Origin: JAIQFL01 sp035295745
Lineage (GTDB): Bacteria; Acidobacteriota; Terriglobia; Bryobacterales; Bryobacteraceae
NCBI GenBank assembly: GCA_035295745.1
Contig: DATGIL010000018.1
Coordinates: 1-25,777 of the forward strand
Direction: 5' to 3'
DNA: 25,777 bases
The translations under genes and the position numbers were made by a program. Below are positions 12,982-21,012 of this stretch, piece after piece (the first letter of the stretch is position 1; each line of letters starts with the position of its first letter). The notes under the pieces are model-generated. The model did not search any database and had not been told where the DNA came from. It was given only the letters and a program-made list of their open reading frames with translations.

Positions 12982-14606
12982 ACCGCGAGGAGATTCAAAA
13001 ATTACTGGGCGGATACGCGACCGGCACTCTCACTCCCGAAGAGCAGCAGGTGCTGTTTGATGCCGCTCTCGACGATCAGGACTTGTTTGACACCCTGGCG
13101 CGCGAGCAGGCTTTGCGCGACCTGTTGCGGGACCCGGCGTGTAAGGCGCAACTTCTGGCGGCACTCGATCAGAAGCCTCTACGCTGGTATGAGCGGCTGG
13201 CGCAGAGTTGGCGTCCCATAGCAGCGGTGGTGGCAATGGCAGGTGTAGGTGCGATCGCAGTAGTGGTGTGGCAGAACGGTCGCGCGGCAAAGCCGGAATT
13301 GATGGCAAAGTACAACCCACCGGCGTTGCCGAGTCCCGTGGCCCAGCCTCCCGGAGACTCTTCGCCCGCGCCTCAGGCGCTGAACGATCGGACTGCCGAA
13401 CCTGCTGCGGCGGCCAAAGCGCCAGCTCCCCCGGCGACGACCGCCAATAAAAAAGCAAAGGCCGATTTGGACAAAACTTCCGGCACGCCGGCGGCTTCCG
13501 AGCCCGAAGCGGATCTGCGGAAGGAAGCGAAATCCACGGCGTCTCCAGAGCGCAAGGATCTCGCTCGCGCCGAAACAGAGACCCGGCGTTCCGTTCCCGG
13601 GCCCGCGGTTTCGTTAGGATCAGGGTTCCGGGCGGCCCCTGCGCCGGTTGTGGGCCAGCGCGAACTTGCACTCGGCGGACGTGTGGCCCCGATGACAGCG
13701 CCACCTCCTCCGCCCGCCTCGCCGGCGGCTCCTAAAGGGGAAGCACAGGCCACACAGGTGTTGCAGACGGCGCCGTCACAATCCGCGCCCGCCCCAGCGC
13801 AGCAAGCGCAACAAGGTGTTGTGGGCGGGCAGCAGTTACCCATTTCCGGGCGGCAAGCCGACGAGCTTCGCCTGGTGCAGAATGCGCAGAATTCCCCAAA
13901 TGCACTCAATTCGCCTTCGAACGCGGAGCAGATCCAGGTGGCCGGAACCTCCAACGCGTCCATAGCTCTCGCTCCTTTAGCTCCCGTTCCCGATGCGAGA
14001 ACGCTCTACTACGCGATTGCCCCCGTCAATTCTTTGCCCCCAGGCTCGGCCGGTGGGCGCGGCGGCGCGGCAGGAGGCGCATTCAGTTCCGCTCGCACCT
14101 CCGCAGTTGCGGCTCGTCAAAAGACGGCTCCGCAGGAAGAGAAGGCCGACTCGGTGACGGTGAAGGCGGTGGGCGCCGACGCCAAAGCCGTGGCAGTGCG
14201 CCCGGTCAATTTAGGAGTGCGTTACGCTCTGTTGCGTAAGACGGCGAGTGGCGATTATCAGCCGGTTGCCCCCGAGATCCTGAAAACAGGCGACTCGATT
14301 GAGGTCCAGATTACGGCCAATGACGCCGGCACTCTCACGCTCCGGGCACGAGGCGCGGACGGACCCTGGCATGACATGATTACCCGCCACGTCACGGCAG
14401 GACAGAGCTTCAATTCTCCCCCATTGCAGTCTGCCGATCGGGAGTTGGAAGTGACACTGATCAGGTCGCCTGCAACGATGACGGGCGCGGTCCTTCGAGA
14501 CCAGGTGGCGGGCATTCAAAAGCAGTCCGAAGGGCCGGCTACCTATGTGGTGATTCCGGGTCCGTCGTTACAATTGCAATTCACCATTCCTTTGAATTAC
14601 AGGTAG
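12978..14606 (+). CDS. Membrane anti-sigma-like protein with long Pro/Ala-rich periplasmic region
   Basis: A 542-residue protein whose ATG overlaps the sigma-factor stop. Residues 1-~75 form a short helical cytoplasmic part (MNREEIQKLLGGYATGTLTPEEQ, then LFDTLAREQALRDLL) typical of anti-sigma N-termini, but without the zinc-binding H-X3-C-X2-C motif. One membrane helix lies at about 80-99. A very long low-complexity stretch rich in A, P, Q and S (about 105-400) crosses the periplasm or wall. A folded beta-type domain ends the protein (about 415-542: VNLGVRYALLRK, GDSIEVQITANDAGTLTLRA, VTAGQSFNSPPLQS), resembling DUF4384-like modules. Likely role: holding the ECF sigma factor and sensing the envelope. 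The last ten bases overlap the 3' end of the convergent glycosyltransferase gene. Confidence 0.8.
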   Translation: MNREEIQKLLGGYATGTLTPEEQQVLFDAALDDQDLFDTLAREQALRDLLRDPACKAQLLAALDQKPLRWYERLAQSWRPIAAVVAMAGVGAIAVVVWQNGRAAKPELMAKYNPPALPSPVAQPPGDSSPAPQALNDRTAEPAAAAKAPAPPATTANKKAKADLDKTSGTPAASEPEADLRKEAKSTASPERKDLARAETETRRSVPGPAVSLGSGFRAAPAPVVGQRELALGGRVAPMTAPPPPPASPAAPKGEAQATQVLQTAPSQSAPAPAQQAQQGVVGGQQLPISGRQADELRLVQNAQNSPNALNSPSNAEQIQVAGTSNASIALAPLAPVPDARTLYYAIAPVNSLPPGSAGGRGGAAGGAFSSARTSAVAARQKTAPQEEKADSVTVKAVGADAKAVAVRPVNLGVRYALLRKTASGDYQPVAPEILKTGDSIEVQITANDAGTLTLRARGADGPWHDMITRHVTAGQSFNSPPLQSADRELEVTLIRSPATMTGAVLRDQVAGIQKQSEGPATYVVIPGPSLQLQFTIPLNYR

Positions 14607-15640
14607 GGCGGGGAAGACGCTTCGAGGAAAAGGCTGGCCACTCGTGCGGCGTCGAACTGCTCCACCCACTCCATGCCGATTGCGCTTAACCGCGCCCTCT
14701 CATCAGAAGCTCGGTAGAGCTGCTCGAGGGCGGCGGCCAGTGCTTCGGGATTATCTGGTTCGACCAATATGCCATGCGGGATCACCTCAGGAATCGCGGC
14801 AGCACGCGAGGCGACAATCGGCTTGCCCGCCGCCATGGCTTCGAGTAGTACAATGCCGAAACCTTCCTGTACGCTAGGCAGGCAGAATACCGTGCAGCGA
14901 TTGAATTCGGCCGCGAGCTCCGCGCGCGAAATATCTCCCAACCACGAGACCGTATCACCGAGATGCAGATCGCGCGACAGGCGGTGCAGAGACGGTGTAC
15001 ACGGACCGTTGCCGACGATCCGAAACTCGAGTTCGGGGATCGCCGGGCGAAGAATGCAGGCCGCTCGCAGGAGTATGTCGACGCGCTTCCGGAAATAGAA
15101 GCGGCCGACATACAACACCACGAAGCGGGACGACTGCGCCCCATGCTGCAACAACAGAGAGCGCCACTGTGCGAGATCGATGAGCTCCGGCACCACGGTA
15201 GGGAATCGACCCAGGCGATAGTATTCCTGAGCGCGCTCACCCGAATACCGGCTGGTCACCAGGACCCTTGCCGCACGCTGCGCGTGTAGAAGTTCGCGCC
15301 GGGCCTGCATCGACATCGTCAAGCGCGCCGCGCCAGATTCAAAGCGTACTTCGTCGGCAATCACGCCCTTGAGCGATGCCACGTGATTGCGCGAGGCTGA
15401 CGCGATCCGGTAGCCGTCCATGTCGAAGCCCACAGTCAGGTCGTGAGCGGGGGAGGGCCGAAGTCCGCAATTGAAGACCAGGCGCTCCAGCGTATAGACC
15501 GGCAAGTGATGACGGGGACCTTCGAATGTGACCGTGTGACCGAGTTGCTCGAGAGCGCGTGCCAGGACGTGAATGCCCACGAAGGTGCCGCTGCCCCGGC
15601 GAATATCGAGCGGCGTGGAAGTAAGAAAGCGGATCCTCAC
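14597..15640 (-). CDS. Glycosyltransferase family 4 (GT-B) enzyme
   Basis: A 347-residue GT-B fold protein starting with GTG (15638-15640). The N-terminal domain has the loop RRGSGTFVGIHVLARALEQLGH, typical of the acceptor side. The C-terminal donor-binding domain begins at VVLYVGRFYFRKRVDILLRA (about 174) and carries EGFGIVLLE (E259 to E267, the EX7E motif), followed by AMAAGKPIVASRAAAIPEVI. This is the pattern of retaining family-4 enzymes that build polysaccharides or lipid-linked sugars. The specific sugar and acceptor cannot be read. It stands alone and converges with the anti-sigma-like gene, overlapping it by ten bases. Confidence 0.88.
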   Translation of the reverse strand: MRIRFLTSTPLDIRRGSGTFVGIHVLARALEQLGHTVTFEGPRHHLPVYTLERLVFNCGLRPSPAHDLTVGFDMDGYRIASASRNHVASLKGVIADEVRFESGAARLTMSMQARRELLHAQRAARVLVTSRYSGERAQEYYRLGRFPTVVPELIDLAQWRSLLLQHGAQSSRFVVLYVGRFYFRKRVDILLRAACILRPAIPELEFRIVGNGPCTPSLHRLSRDLHLGDTVSWLGDISRAELAAEFNRCTVFCLPSVQEGFGIVLLEAMAAGKPIVASRAAAIPEVIPHGILVEPDNPEALAAALEQLYRASDERARLSAIGMEWVEQFDAARVASLFLEASSPPYL

Positions 15641-15726
15641 CCAACTGCATTCTATCGGGTGGCGCAGGCTTTATCAGCTTGGGCACATAACGAACGGCAG
15701 TCAGACTTGGTGGATGCGCGAGAAAA

Positions 15727-15767
15727 GTCTCGACAGGAGTGTCGAGACGGCAAACACGAGTGTTTGC
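15727..15767. repeat. Two back-to-back perfect hairpins
   Basis: GTCTCGACA / GGAG / TGTCGAGAC (15727-15748) is a nine-base-pair perfect stem with a four-base loop. One base later, GCAAACAC / GA / GTGTTTGC (15750-15767) is an eight-base-pair perfect stem. Both have GAG at the centre followed by TGT. They lie in the 236-base gap between the divergent glycosyltransferase and the DUF3455 gene. They may be a dispersed palindromic repeat, an mRNA leader structure or a pair of operator sites; no T-run follows, so they are not ordinary terminators. Confidence 0.6.
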
Positions 15768-15876
15768 GCCACGGGACCGAGGCGATCAGCTCTTACAAAG
15801 CTTTTACCGGCACCTTACATCGCGGGAATCAATCTTCGCCCGGCGGACCGCAGGTCTAAGGTAGGAGAACCAAAGA

Positions 15877-16554
15877 ATGAATCGCAATTCTCATCAGCAA
15901 CTGGAAAGGACGTCTGTGCGCAGATTGATTGCGGCGGGCCTCATCTTCGGATGTGCATTGATCACTGCTTCCAACGCGGCGGCACAGCGCGTAACCGCGC
16001 CCACCACACCCGCAACGATTGCGGTGCCCGAGGGAAACCCTGCCTTTTTGTTGGGACATGCCATCGGAACGCAAGGCTACGTTTGCCTGCCGTCGGGGAC
16101 TGGCGCGTCCTGGACCGTCAATGCCGCCCGTCCTGAAGCCGCACTGTTTACGAGAATCATCGGGCAGGAGATCCAGATCATTTCGCATTTCCTCAGCCCC
16201 AATACCAACCCCAACGAGTTCGCTCCAACCCCGCTGGCTTTCGCCAACGCGACCTGGCAGAACTCCCTCGATAGCAGCATGGTGTGGGCACAAGCGCTGC
16301 ATTCGATTCCGGCTGGCTCTGACCCGTCCTGCCCGAATAACGGTGCGATTCCCTGTCTGCTGCTGCAGGCTATCGGAACTCAACGTGGACCGGCGGGTGG
16401 CCGTGCCATGACTCGTACCACGTACGTTCAGCGCCTGAACACCGATGGCGGATCTGCTCCGGCGGACGGATGTCTGGTCTCAACCGATGTGGGCAAACAG
16501 GTGCTTGTGCCGTACACAGCCGACTACTACTTCTTCCGCGCGGAAAAACAATAG
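15877..16554 (+). CDS. Exported DUF3455 family protein
   Basis: A 225-residue protein with a signal peptide (about 1-36, ending NAAAQ). The mature protein shows the DUF3455 pattern in order: IAVPEGNPAFLLGHAIGTQGYVC, W..NAARPEAALF, ISHFLSPN, ATWQNSLDSSMVWAQ, IPCLLLQAIGTQRG, TTYVQRLNTDGGSAP and QVLVPYTADYYFF. The function of this family is not known to me; members are secreted proteins of soil bacteria and fungi. The ATG at 15877 follows a good ribosome site (AGGTAGGAG). A tandem hairpin lies about 110 bases upstream. It converges with the next gene, with 27 bases between the stops. Confidence 0.88.
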   Translation: MNRNSHQQLERTSVRRLIAAGLIFGCALITASNAAAQRVTAPTTPATIAVPEGNPAFLLGHAIGTQGYVCLPSGTGASWTVNAARPEAALFTRIIGQEIQIISHFLSPNTNPNEFAPTPLAFANATWQNSLDSSMVWAQALHSIPAGSDPSCPNNGAIPCLLLQAIGTQRGPAGGRAMTRTTYVQRLNTDGGSAPADGCLVSTDVGKQVLVPYTADYYFFRAEKQ

Positions 16555-16581
16555 CGCACGCACCACGTATCGAAAATTCCC

Positions 16582-16977
16582 TCATTTTGGCAGGCGGCTC
16601 TCCAGCTCGCGCACGAAATCGCGCAGGGCTTGGCGGTCCGCCTGCTCCCATTTCACCACCACCAGAAACTCGCCTTGATTGAAGAAGACGGTGTCCGCGG
16701 AAGGCCGCCATCGCTGCACCAGATCGAAGGCCACGCCCTGCGAAGACATCTCGTACACGCGGGCTTCGAGTTTTCCCGGACCTTCATACCCTGCAATCTC
16801 CAATCGCCGGATGCTGGAACGCGGAACCGGGTCCGGCGCGTCGGAGACAGACAGTTCACGCAGGCTCGTGCGACGCCAGACATTGGCCACAGTTTCCGGT
16901 AGCAGGCTGGGCAGCGGCGTCCTTTGGCGGCAGGCACCCAGCGCGAGCGCGAGCCAGATGCAATTGCGGCGCGTCAT
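16582..16977 (-). CDS. Predicted lipoprotein, possibly DUF6599-like
   Basis: A 131-residue protein with a lipoprotein signal: MTRRNC, a short hydrophobic core, then LALGAC, where the cysteine would be acylated. The mature part (about 110 residues) has an exposed pattern RRLEIAGYEGPGKLEARVYEM, VAFDLVQRW, TVFFNQGEFLVVVKW and ALRDFVRELESRL, which suggests a small alpha/beta domain. It faintly recalls DUF6599 proteins, but I cannot confirm that. The start at 16975-16977 is chosen because it gives a compact signal; an in-frame ATG at 16993-16995 is an alternative. It is divergent from the small membrane protein and rph. Confidence 0.7.
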   Translation of the reverse strand: MTRRNCIWLALALGACRQRTPLPSLLPETVANVWRRTSLRELSVSDAPDPVPRSSIRRLEIAGYEGPGKLEARVYEMSSQGVAFDLVQRWRPSADTVFFNQGEFLVVVKWEQADRQALRDFVRELESRLPK

Positions 16978-17028
16978 CTGCTTCGATTCTTGCATGCCTC
17001 GAAGGGGCGGGATGATACCATCGAATTT

Positions 17029-17172
17029 ATGGGGAAATTCAAGCCGGTGAAGGGCAAGAAAGCCACGGCCGTGCCACAAGGCGGGCTTCCCTGCGTCATC
17101 CTCGTCATCGTGGGGATGTTCCTGGTCATGCTTTTCCTATTTTTCGTGATGAAATACAATGCGATCGGATAA
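17029..17172 (+). CDS. 47-residue single-helix membrane protein overlapping rph
   Basis: The frame reads MGKFKPVKGKKATAVPQGG, a basic N-terminus, followed by one hydrophobic helix (about 20-41, CVILVIVGMFLVMLFLFFVM) and a short tail. Its last 14 bases overlap the start of rph, which suggests translational coupling: the ribosome ending at 17172 could restart at 17159. A near-canonical Shine-Dalgarno is absent; GGGGCGGG lies far upstream. It is short, but its composition, topology and fit to rph support a real gene. I recall similar small membrane proteins in Acidobacteria but cannot name a family. Confidence 0.6.
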   Translation: MGKFKPVKGKKATAVPQGGLPCVILVIVGMFLVMLFLFFVMKYNAIG

Positions 17173-17875
17173 CCGTCAGCCAGACGAGATGCGTCCCGTC
17201 GAGATCGTCCCAGACTTTCTCAAAACCGCGGAGGGATCCGCGTTGATCAAAGTCGGCAACACGCACGTACTGTGTGCCGCCACCGTCGAAGACAGCGTTC
17301 CGCCCTTCCTTCGGAACTCGGGTAAAGGATGGGTGACGGCGGAGTACTCGATGTTGCCGCGCGCCACCGCGAAACGTACTCCTCGAGAGGTGACCAAGGG
17401 CCGGGCATCCGGGCGGACCCATGAGATCCAGCGGCTGATTGGGCGCTCGGTGCGTTCGGTGGTCGACATGGCTGCTTTGGGAGAGCGCACCGTGATCATC
17501 GATTGCGATGTACTGCAGGCGGATGGCGGAACGCGTACGGCCTCGGTGACCGGGGCCTTTGTAGCCATGACGCTGGCCTTTCGGCAACTGGTGCGCTACG
17601 GCGCTTTGAAGACGATGCCAGTTCGCGATTTCATTGGCGCTACGAGTGTGGGACTGGTAGGCGGAGTTCCGATGCTCGACCTCTGCTACGACGAGGACTC
17701 GCAGGCCGATGTCGATATGAACGTTGTGATGACGGGCGGTGGGCGCTTCGTCGAAGTGCAGGCCACGGCGGAGCACGGCGCCTTCGACGACGAACAGATG
17801 GCTCACTTGGTTGCGCTGGCGCGGGTCGGCATCGCGCAACTGATCGAAGTTCAGAAGAAGGTGGCTCGGATTTGA
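17159..17875 (+). CDS. rph: Ribonuclease PH
   Basis: A 238-residue phosphorolytic 3'-5' exoribonuclease that trims the 3' ends of tRNA precursors. It has the full family pattern: MRSDNRQPDEMRPVEI, HVLCAATVEDSVPPF, GWVTAEYSMLPRAT, RTHEIQRLIGRSVRSVVD, the phosphate-binding region DGGTRTASVTGA, and DLCYDEDSQADVDMNVVMTG. Length is normal. The start overlaps the upstream small membrane protein, and the stop overlaps the TTG start of the next gene (TTGA), so the three genes form one tightly coupled unit. The rph-rdgB pairing is common in bacteria. Confidence 0.95.
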   Translation: MRSDNRQPDEMRPVEIVPDFLKTAEGSALIKVGNTHVLCAATVEDSVPPFLRNSGKGWVTAEYSMLPRATAKRTPREVTKGRASGRTHEIQRLIGRSVRSVVDMAALGERTVIIDCDVLQADGGTRTASVTGAFVAMTLAFRQLVRYGALKTMPVRDFIGATSVGLVGGVPMLDLCYDEDSQADVDMNVVMTGGGRFVEVQATAEHGAFDDEQMAHLVALARVGIAQLIEVQKKVARI

Positions 17876-18459
17876 CGAGGCTCCTCTGCGCCACTGGAAA
17901 TCCTGGCAAGCTCCGGGAATTTCGTATCGCGGCCAATCACGCTCCGGTCGAAATCGAGTTACTCGCCAACTTTCGCGACATTCCAGCCTGCGTGGAAGAC
18001 GGTGCAACGTTCGAGGAGAATGCGATTCTCAAGGCACGCCACTATGGCCGGCATGCCTCGGGCCTGTTGTTTGCCGATGATTCAGGCCTCGAAGTGGACG
18101 CCTTGGGCGGCGCACCGGGCGTCTATTCGGCTCGTTTCTCAGGGCTGAATGCCACCGATGAGGCGAACAATCGGCTGCTCCTCGAGAAACTGAAAGGCGA
18201 GGCGAATCGGACGGCGCGCTTCGTCTGCGTGATCGCGCTGGTGGAGGGCATCGAGGTCCGGGGCGTGTATCGCGGTACGGTGGAGGGGTCGATTCTCGAC
18301 GCGCCCCGCGGCTCGGAAGGATTTGGATACGACCCGCTCTTCTATTACCCGCCTTTTGGCTGCTCCTTCGGCGAGGTAGGGGATGACCGGAAGTTCTCGG
18401 TCAGTCATCGCGGACAAGCGCTGCTCGGGATGCTTCGTGCTCTTCCGTCGATTGGGTGA
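17872..18459 (+). CDS. rdgB: XTP/dITP diphosphatase (HAM1/RdgB)
   Basis: A 195-residue house-cleaning pyrophosphatase that hydrolyses dITP, XTP and ITP to monophosphates, keeping deaminated purines out of DNA. It starts with TTG at 17872-17874, overlapping the rph stop, and reads MTRLLCATGNPGKLREF, the substrate-binding N-terminus. It carries FADDSGLEVDALGGAPGVYSARFSG with the catalytic aspartates, then GFGYDPLFYYPP and the C-terminal SHRGQAL. All key motifs are intact. It converges with the mgtC-like gene, with one base between the stops. Confidence 0.93.
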   Translation: MTRLLCATGNPGKLREFRIAANHAPVEIELLANFRDIPACVEDGATFEENAILKARHYGRHASGLLFADDSGLEVDALGGAPGVYSARFSGLNATDEANNRLLLEKLKGEANRTARFVCVIALVEGIEVRGVYRGTVEGSILDAPRGSEGFGYDPLFYYPPFGCSFGEVGDDRKFSVSHRGQALLGMLRALPSIG

Positions 18460-18460
18460 G

Positions 18461-18958
18461 CTACTTGCCGCCGTTGTCCGCTTTCGTTGCCGCCTCGCCA
18501 TCGATCCTAGCCTTAATCGGCTGCAGGAGACGCAACGCGAACAGATTGACGGCCGCCAGTGTCAACGCCATGAAGAAGCGATCTTCGGCGATCGCGCAGC
18601 CCACCACCCCCGTGGTCCAGATGCTGGCGGCGGTCGCAGTGCCGTGCACATTGCCTTCCGACTTGAGGATTGCGCCTCCGCCGATGAAACCGATGCCGGC
18701 GACTAATCCCTGAATCACGCGGGATTGCGCTTCGATCGAGTTGTGGTACGCCGGCATGGACAGCATAACGTAACCGCAACTGGCCATCGCGACCAGGGGG
18801 AAGGTCCGCACACCCACGCTATGGCCTTCCTTTTCGCGATACCATCCTACTGGCAATACCAGCAGGTAAGACGCCAGCAATCTGCTGATATCGTGCCACG
18901 CCCCGTACCAAGGCATCTCCATTTGCATACGCGAGTTATACCACCGAAACAGGAGCAT
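18461..18958 (-). CDS. MgtC/SapB family membrane protein
   Basis: A 165-residue protein with about four to five membrane helices. It shows the MgtC signature: LPVGWYREKEGHSVGVRTFPLVAMASCGY, then RVIQGLVAGIGFIGGGAILK, VHGTATAASIWTTGVVGCAIA and an ending helix LTLAAVNLFALRLLQP. Members influence Mg2+ homeostasis, acid survival or ATP synthase activity; the exact role here is unknown. The start at 18956-18958 is backed by CGGAG about ten bases upstream, but the family usually begins nearer residue 11-15, so 18926-18928 is a good alternative. The C-terminus is charged and short, without the C-terminal domain of virulence-type MgtC. Confidence 0.87.
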   Translation of the reverse strand: MLLFRWYNSRMQMEMPWYGAWHDISRLLASYLLVLPVGWYREKEGHSVGVRTFPLVAMASCGYVMLSMPAYHNSIEAQSRVIQGLVAGIGFIGGGAILKSEGNVHGTATAASIWTTGVVGCAIAEDRFFMALTLAAVNLFALRLLQPIKARIDGEAATKADNGGK

Positions 18959-19011
18959 TCGACGGCAACTCCGTAATTTCCCTTTCCGCCCCGAAACATT
19001 TGCTGTAAATT

Positions 19012-20046
19012 ATGTTTATGCAGAGCAGCCGCGATTCGTCCCTTTTGCGCAGCCTGGCAGTCGCGTTCGGGGATGGTCTGGCGTTCGGCGTGGGCATGAA
19101 GCTCACGCAAGCCGCCGGCCGCCAGTTAACTGCGCCGCCTTCGAGCGCCTTCGTGCGCTCCGATTCCAACCCTCTGGCCGATCGTGTCGAGCAGATCGAG
19201 CAGAATCTCAAACGTTTCGAGCGCGTAGAGAGGCCTTCGCTCCCTTCTTCAGGTGCCATCGATCAGAAGGTGCTGGATGCGATTCTCGCCGCCATCGAAG
19301 CACGCCTTGTGGAGCACTCCGGGCAGGTAGAACGGCGGTTAACCGAGTTGGACGCCCGAATGGCGATCGAACTGCGGTCTCTCGACCATCAGAATCACTC
19401 GATCACCAAGCAGGTTTCCGGCGATATCGAAGCGCTCCACGAGCAGATGGTCACGCTGAATCGCGAATTCGGCGAAGCGGTGGCGCAGATTGTCGCGGAG
19501 CAGGTCGAGGCGCAAGTGCGAGCCCATGCAACGGCATTGGAACAGTCGATTTCGGCACACATCGCCGTGGCGGTCGAATCGGCCATGGAGCCGCGTCTTG
19601 CGGCGGTCCGGCGCGAAGTGCAGGATTCGCTGGCTGCAATGGCTGCGGAACAGGAGTCGATGCGCCAGGAGGTGAGGCCTCTGGAGCAGCAACTGCGCGC
19701 GGAGCTGGAGGAAAAGGAGCGCGAGATCACCGAACTTCGCCAGCGAATCGCGGACACCGACACCAACGTGCTGGAATTGGTGCTCGGTATTGGAGAGATC
19801 TGCCGGCAGGCCGCCCAGAAGATCTTGCCTGTGGCGAGTGAGCCGCCGGTCGAGGCGGTTCCCGGGCCGCCGGAGGAACCCGCTGTTGCCGCGCCCGTCG
19901 AGATTGCGGGCGCACCACACAAAGCGAGTCCCGAAAGTTCTGCGGAACCGGAAGTTCAGAAACCGAGCCGGCTCTGGCGCGTACCGTTGGTCTCGTCGCT
20001 GGTGCTCGCCACCGGGGGAATGGTGCTCCGCCACTTCCTATACTGA
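19012..20046 (+). CDS. Coiled-coil protein with C-terminal membrane anchor
   Basis: A 344-residue protein of no family I recognise. The N-terminus (1-35) is weakly hydrophobic and glycine-rich (SLAVAFGDGLAFGVGMKLTQAAG). Residues about 55-260 are long heptad-like helix rich in E, Q, R and A (for example ELEEKEREITELRQRIADTD), giving a rod. A proline/glutamate-rich linker follows (about 275-315). The last 25 residues are basic and then hydrophobic (SRLWRVPLVSSLVLATGGMVLRHFLY), a likely tail anchor. The in-frame ATG at 19018 is an equally possible start. Fourteen bases separate it from the acetyltransferase gene, so the two are likely co-transcribed. Confidence 0.75.
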   Translation: MFMQSSRDSSLLRSLAVAFGDGLAFGVGMKLTQAAGRQLTAPPSSAFVRSDSNPLADRVEQIEQNLKRFERVERPSLPSSGAIDQKVLDAILAAIEARLVEHSGQVERRLTELDARMAIELRSLDHQNHSITKQVSGDIEALHEQMVTLNREFGEAVAQIVAEQVEAQVRAHATALEQSISAHIAVAVESAMEPRLAAVRREVQDSLAAMAAEQESMRQEVRPLEQQLRAELEEKEREITELRQRIADTDTNVLELVLGIGEICRQAAQKILPVASEPPVEAVPGPPEEPAVAAPVEIAGAPHKASPESSAEPEVQKPSRLWRVPLVSSLVLATGGMVLRHFLY

Positions 20047-20059
20047 AAAACAGGCGCCG

Positions 20060-20884
20060 ATGCCGATTCAAGTCACCTTCACCGACGATCCCGCTCGAGT
20101 GCTCCGGGAGGCTGGCGATTTTCTGGCCTCCGAGCCGGTCTTGCACAATCTCATCCTGACGCTTCTGCATCAGCGGATCGCAAGTCCCGATCCTGGGAGG
20201 TATTGGGTGGCGCGAAGCGGGGCAGATGTTGCCGGAGTCGTCCTGCAAACGCCGTTGCAAAATCCGGCCACCTTGACTCCGATGAGACCCGAGGTGGCAG
20301 GTGCAATGGCAGATGGGATTGCCCAGTCGGGAATTGCGCTTCCCGGGGTGAATGGCGAGGCTGCGACTGCCGCGCGATTTGCCGGGCAGTGGACGGAGCG
20401 CACCAAATCAGCGGCAATTCCGTTTCAGGGCATGCGGCTTTACGAATTCCTGGAGCCTGGAGAACGTTTGGTAGCTCAGGGCAAACTGCGATCGGGGCTG
20501 CCCGGCGATCGGGACCTCGTCGTGGAATGGGTGCGGCTCTTTGAAACCGAGATCGGCGAGCCTCACAGCGACCCGTCACGCGTGGTAGCTTCCTGGCTGC
20601 AGAGCGGCACCTTGTGGATCTGGGACGATCAGGGACCGGTGTCAATGACCGTCACCAGGCAGCCGACTGCGGGCGTCGTTCGCGTCGCTCCTGTATTCAC
20701 TCCGGCGGACAAGCGAAAGAGTGGTTATGCCGGCGCTTGCGTCAGCGATCTCTCGCACCAGATTCGCGCGCAGGGACACCGTCTGGTGCTCTATACTGAC
20801 CTTGGAAATCCTACCTCCAACTCGATCTATCGCCGGATTGGTTATCGCGCGGTGGCGGAGGCTCTCCGGTACCGGTTCGAATAA
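20060..20884 (+). CDS. GNAT-family N-acetyltransferase
   Basis: A 274-residue protein starting at the ATG at 20060. The C-terminal half (about 190-274) has the GNAT fold: VVRVAPVFTPADKRKSGYAGA corresponds to the strand and acetyl-CoA-binding loop (R/Q-x-x-G-x-G/A; here KRKSGYAGA), and YTDLGNPTSNSIYRRIGYRAV matches the 'N..S...Y.k.GF' end of the family. The N-terminal half (about 1-150) is longer than in simple GNAT enzymes and probably forms a second, degenerate GNAT-like lobe. The acceptor is unknown. It lies 13 bases after the coiled-coil gene. Confidence 0.85.
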   Translation: MPIQVTFTDDPARVLREAGDFLASEPVLHNLILTLLHQRIASPDPGRYWVARSGADVAGVVLQTPLQNPATLTPMRPEVAGAMADGIAQSGIALPGVNGEAATAARFAGQWTERTKSAAIPFQGMRLYEFLEPGERLVAQGKLRSGLPGDRDLVVEWVRLFETEIGEPHSDPSRVVASWLQSGTLWIWDDQGPVSMTVTRQPTAGVVRVAPVFTPADKRKSGYAGACVSDLSHQIRAQGHRLVLYTDLGNPTSNSIYRRIGYRAVAEALRYRFE

Positions 20885-21012
20885 AGCTCCGGCACGAGGT
20901 GCGAATATCCCTCAGGATTGCCCGTCTCATGGCATTGGACCGCGGATAGCGGCTTTGTGGTTGGGCGTGAGTCTCGCTACAAATACATGCGAATGAGGAA
21001 AACGGAGGAAAT

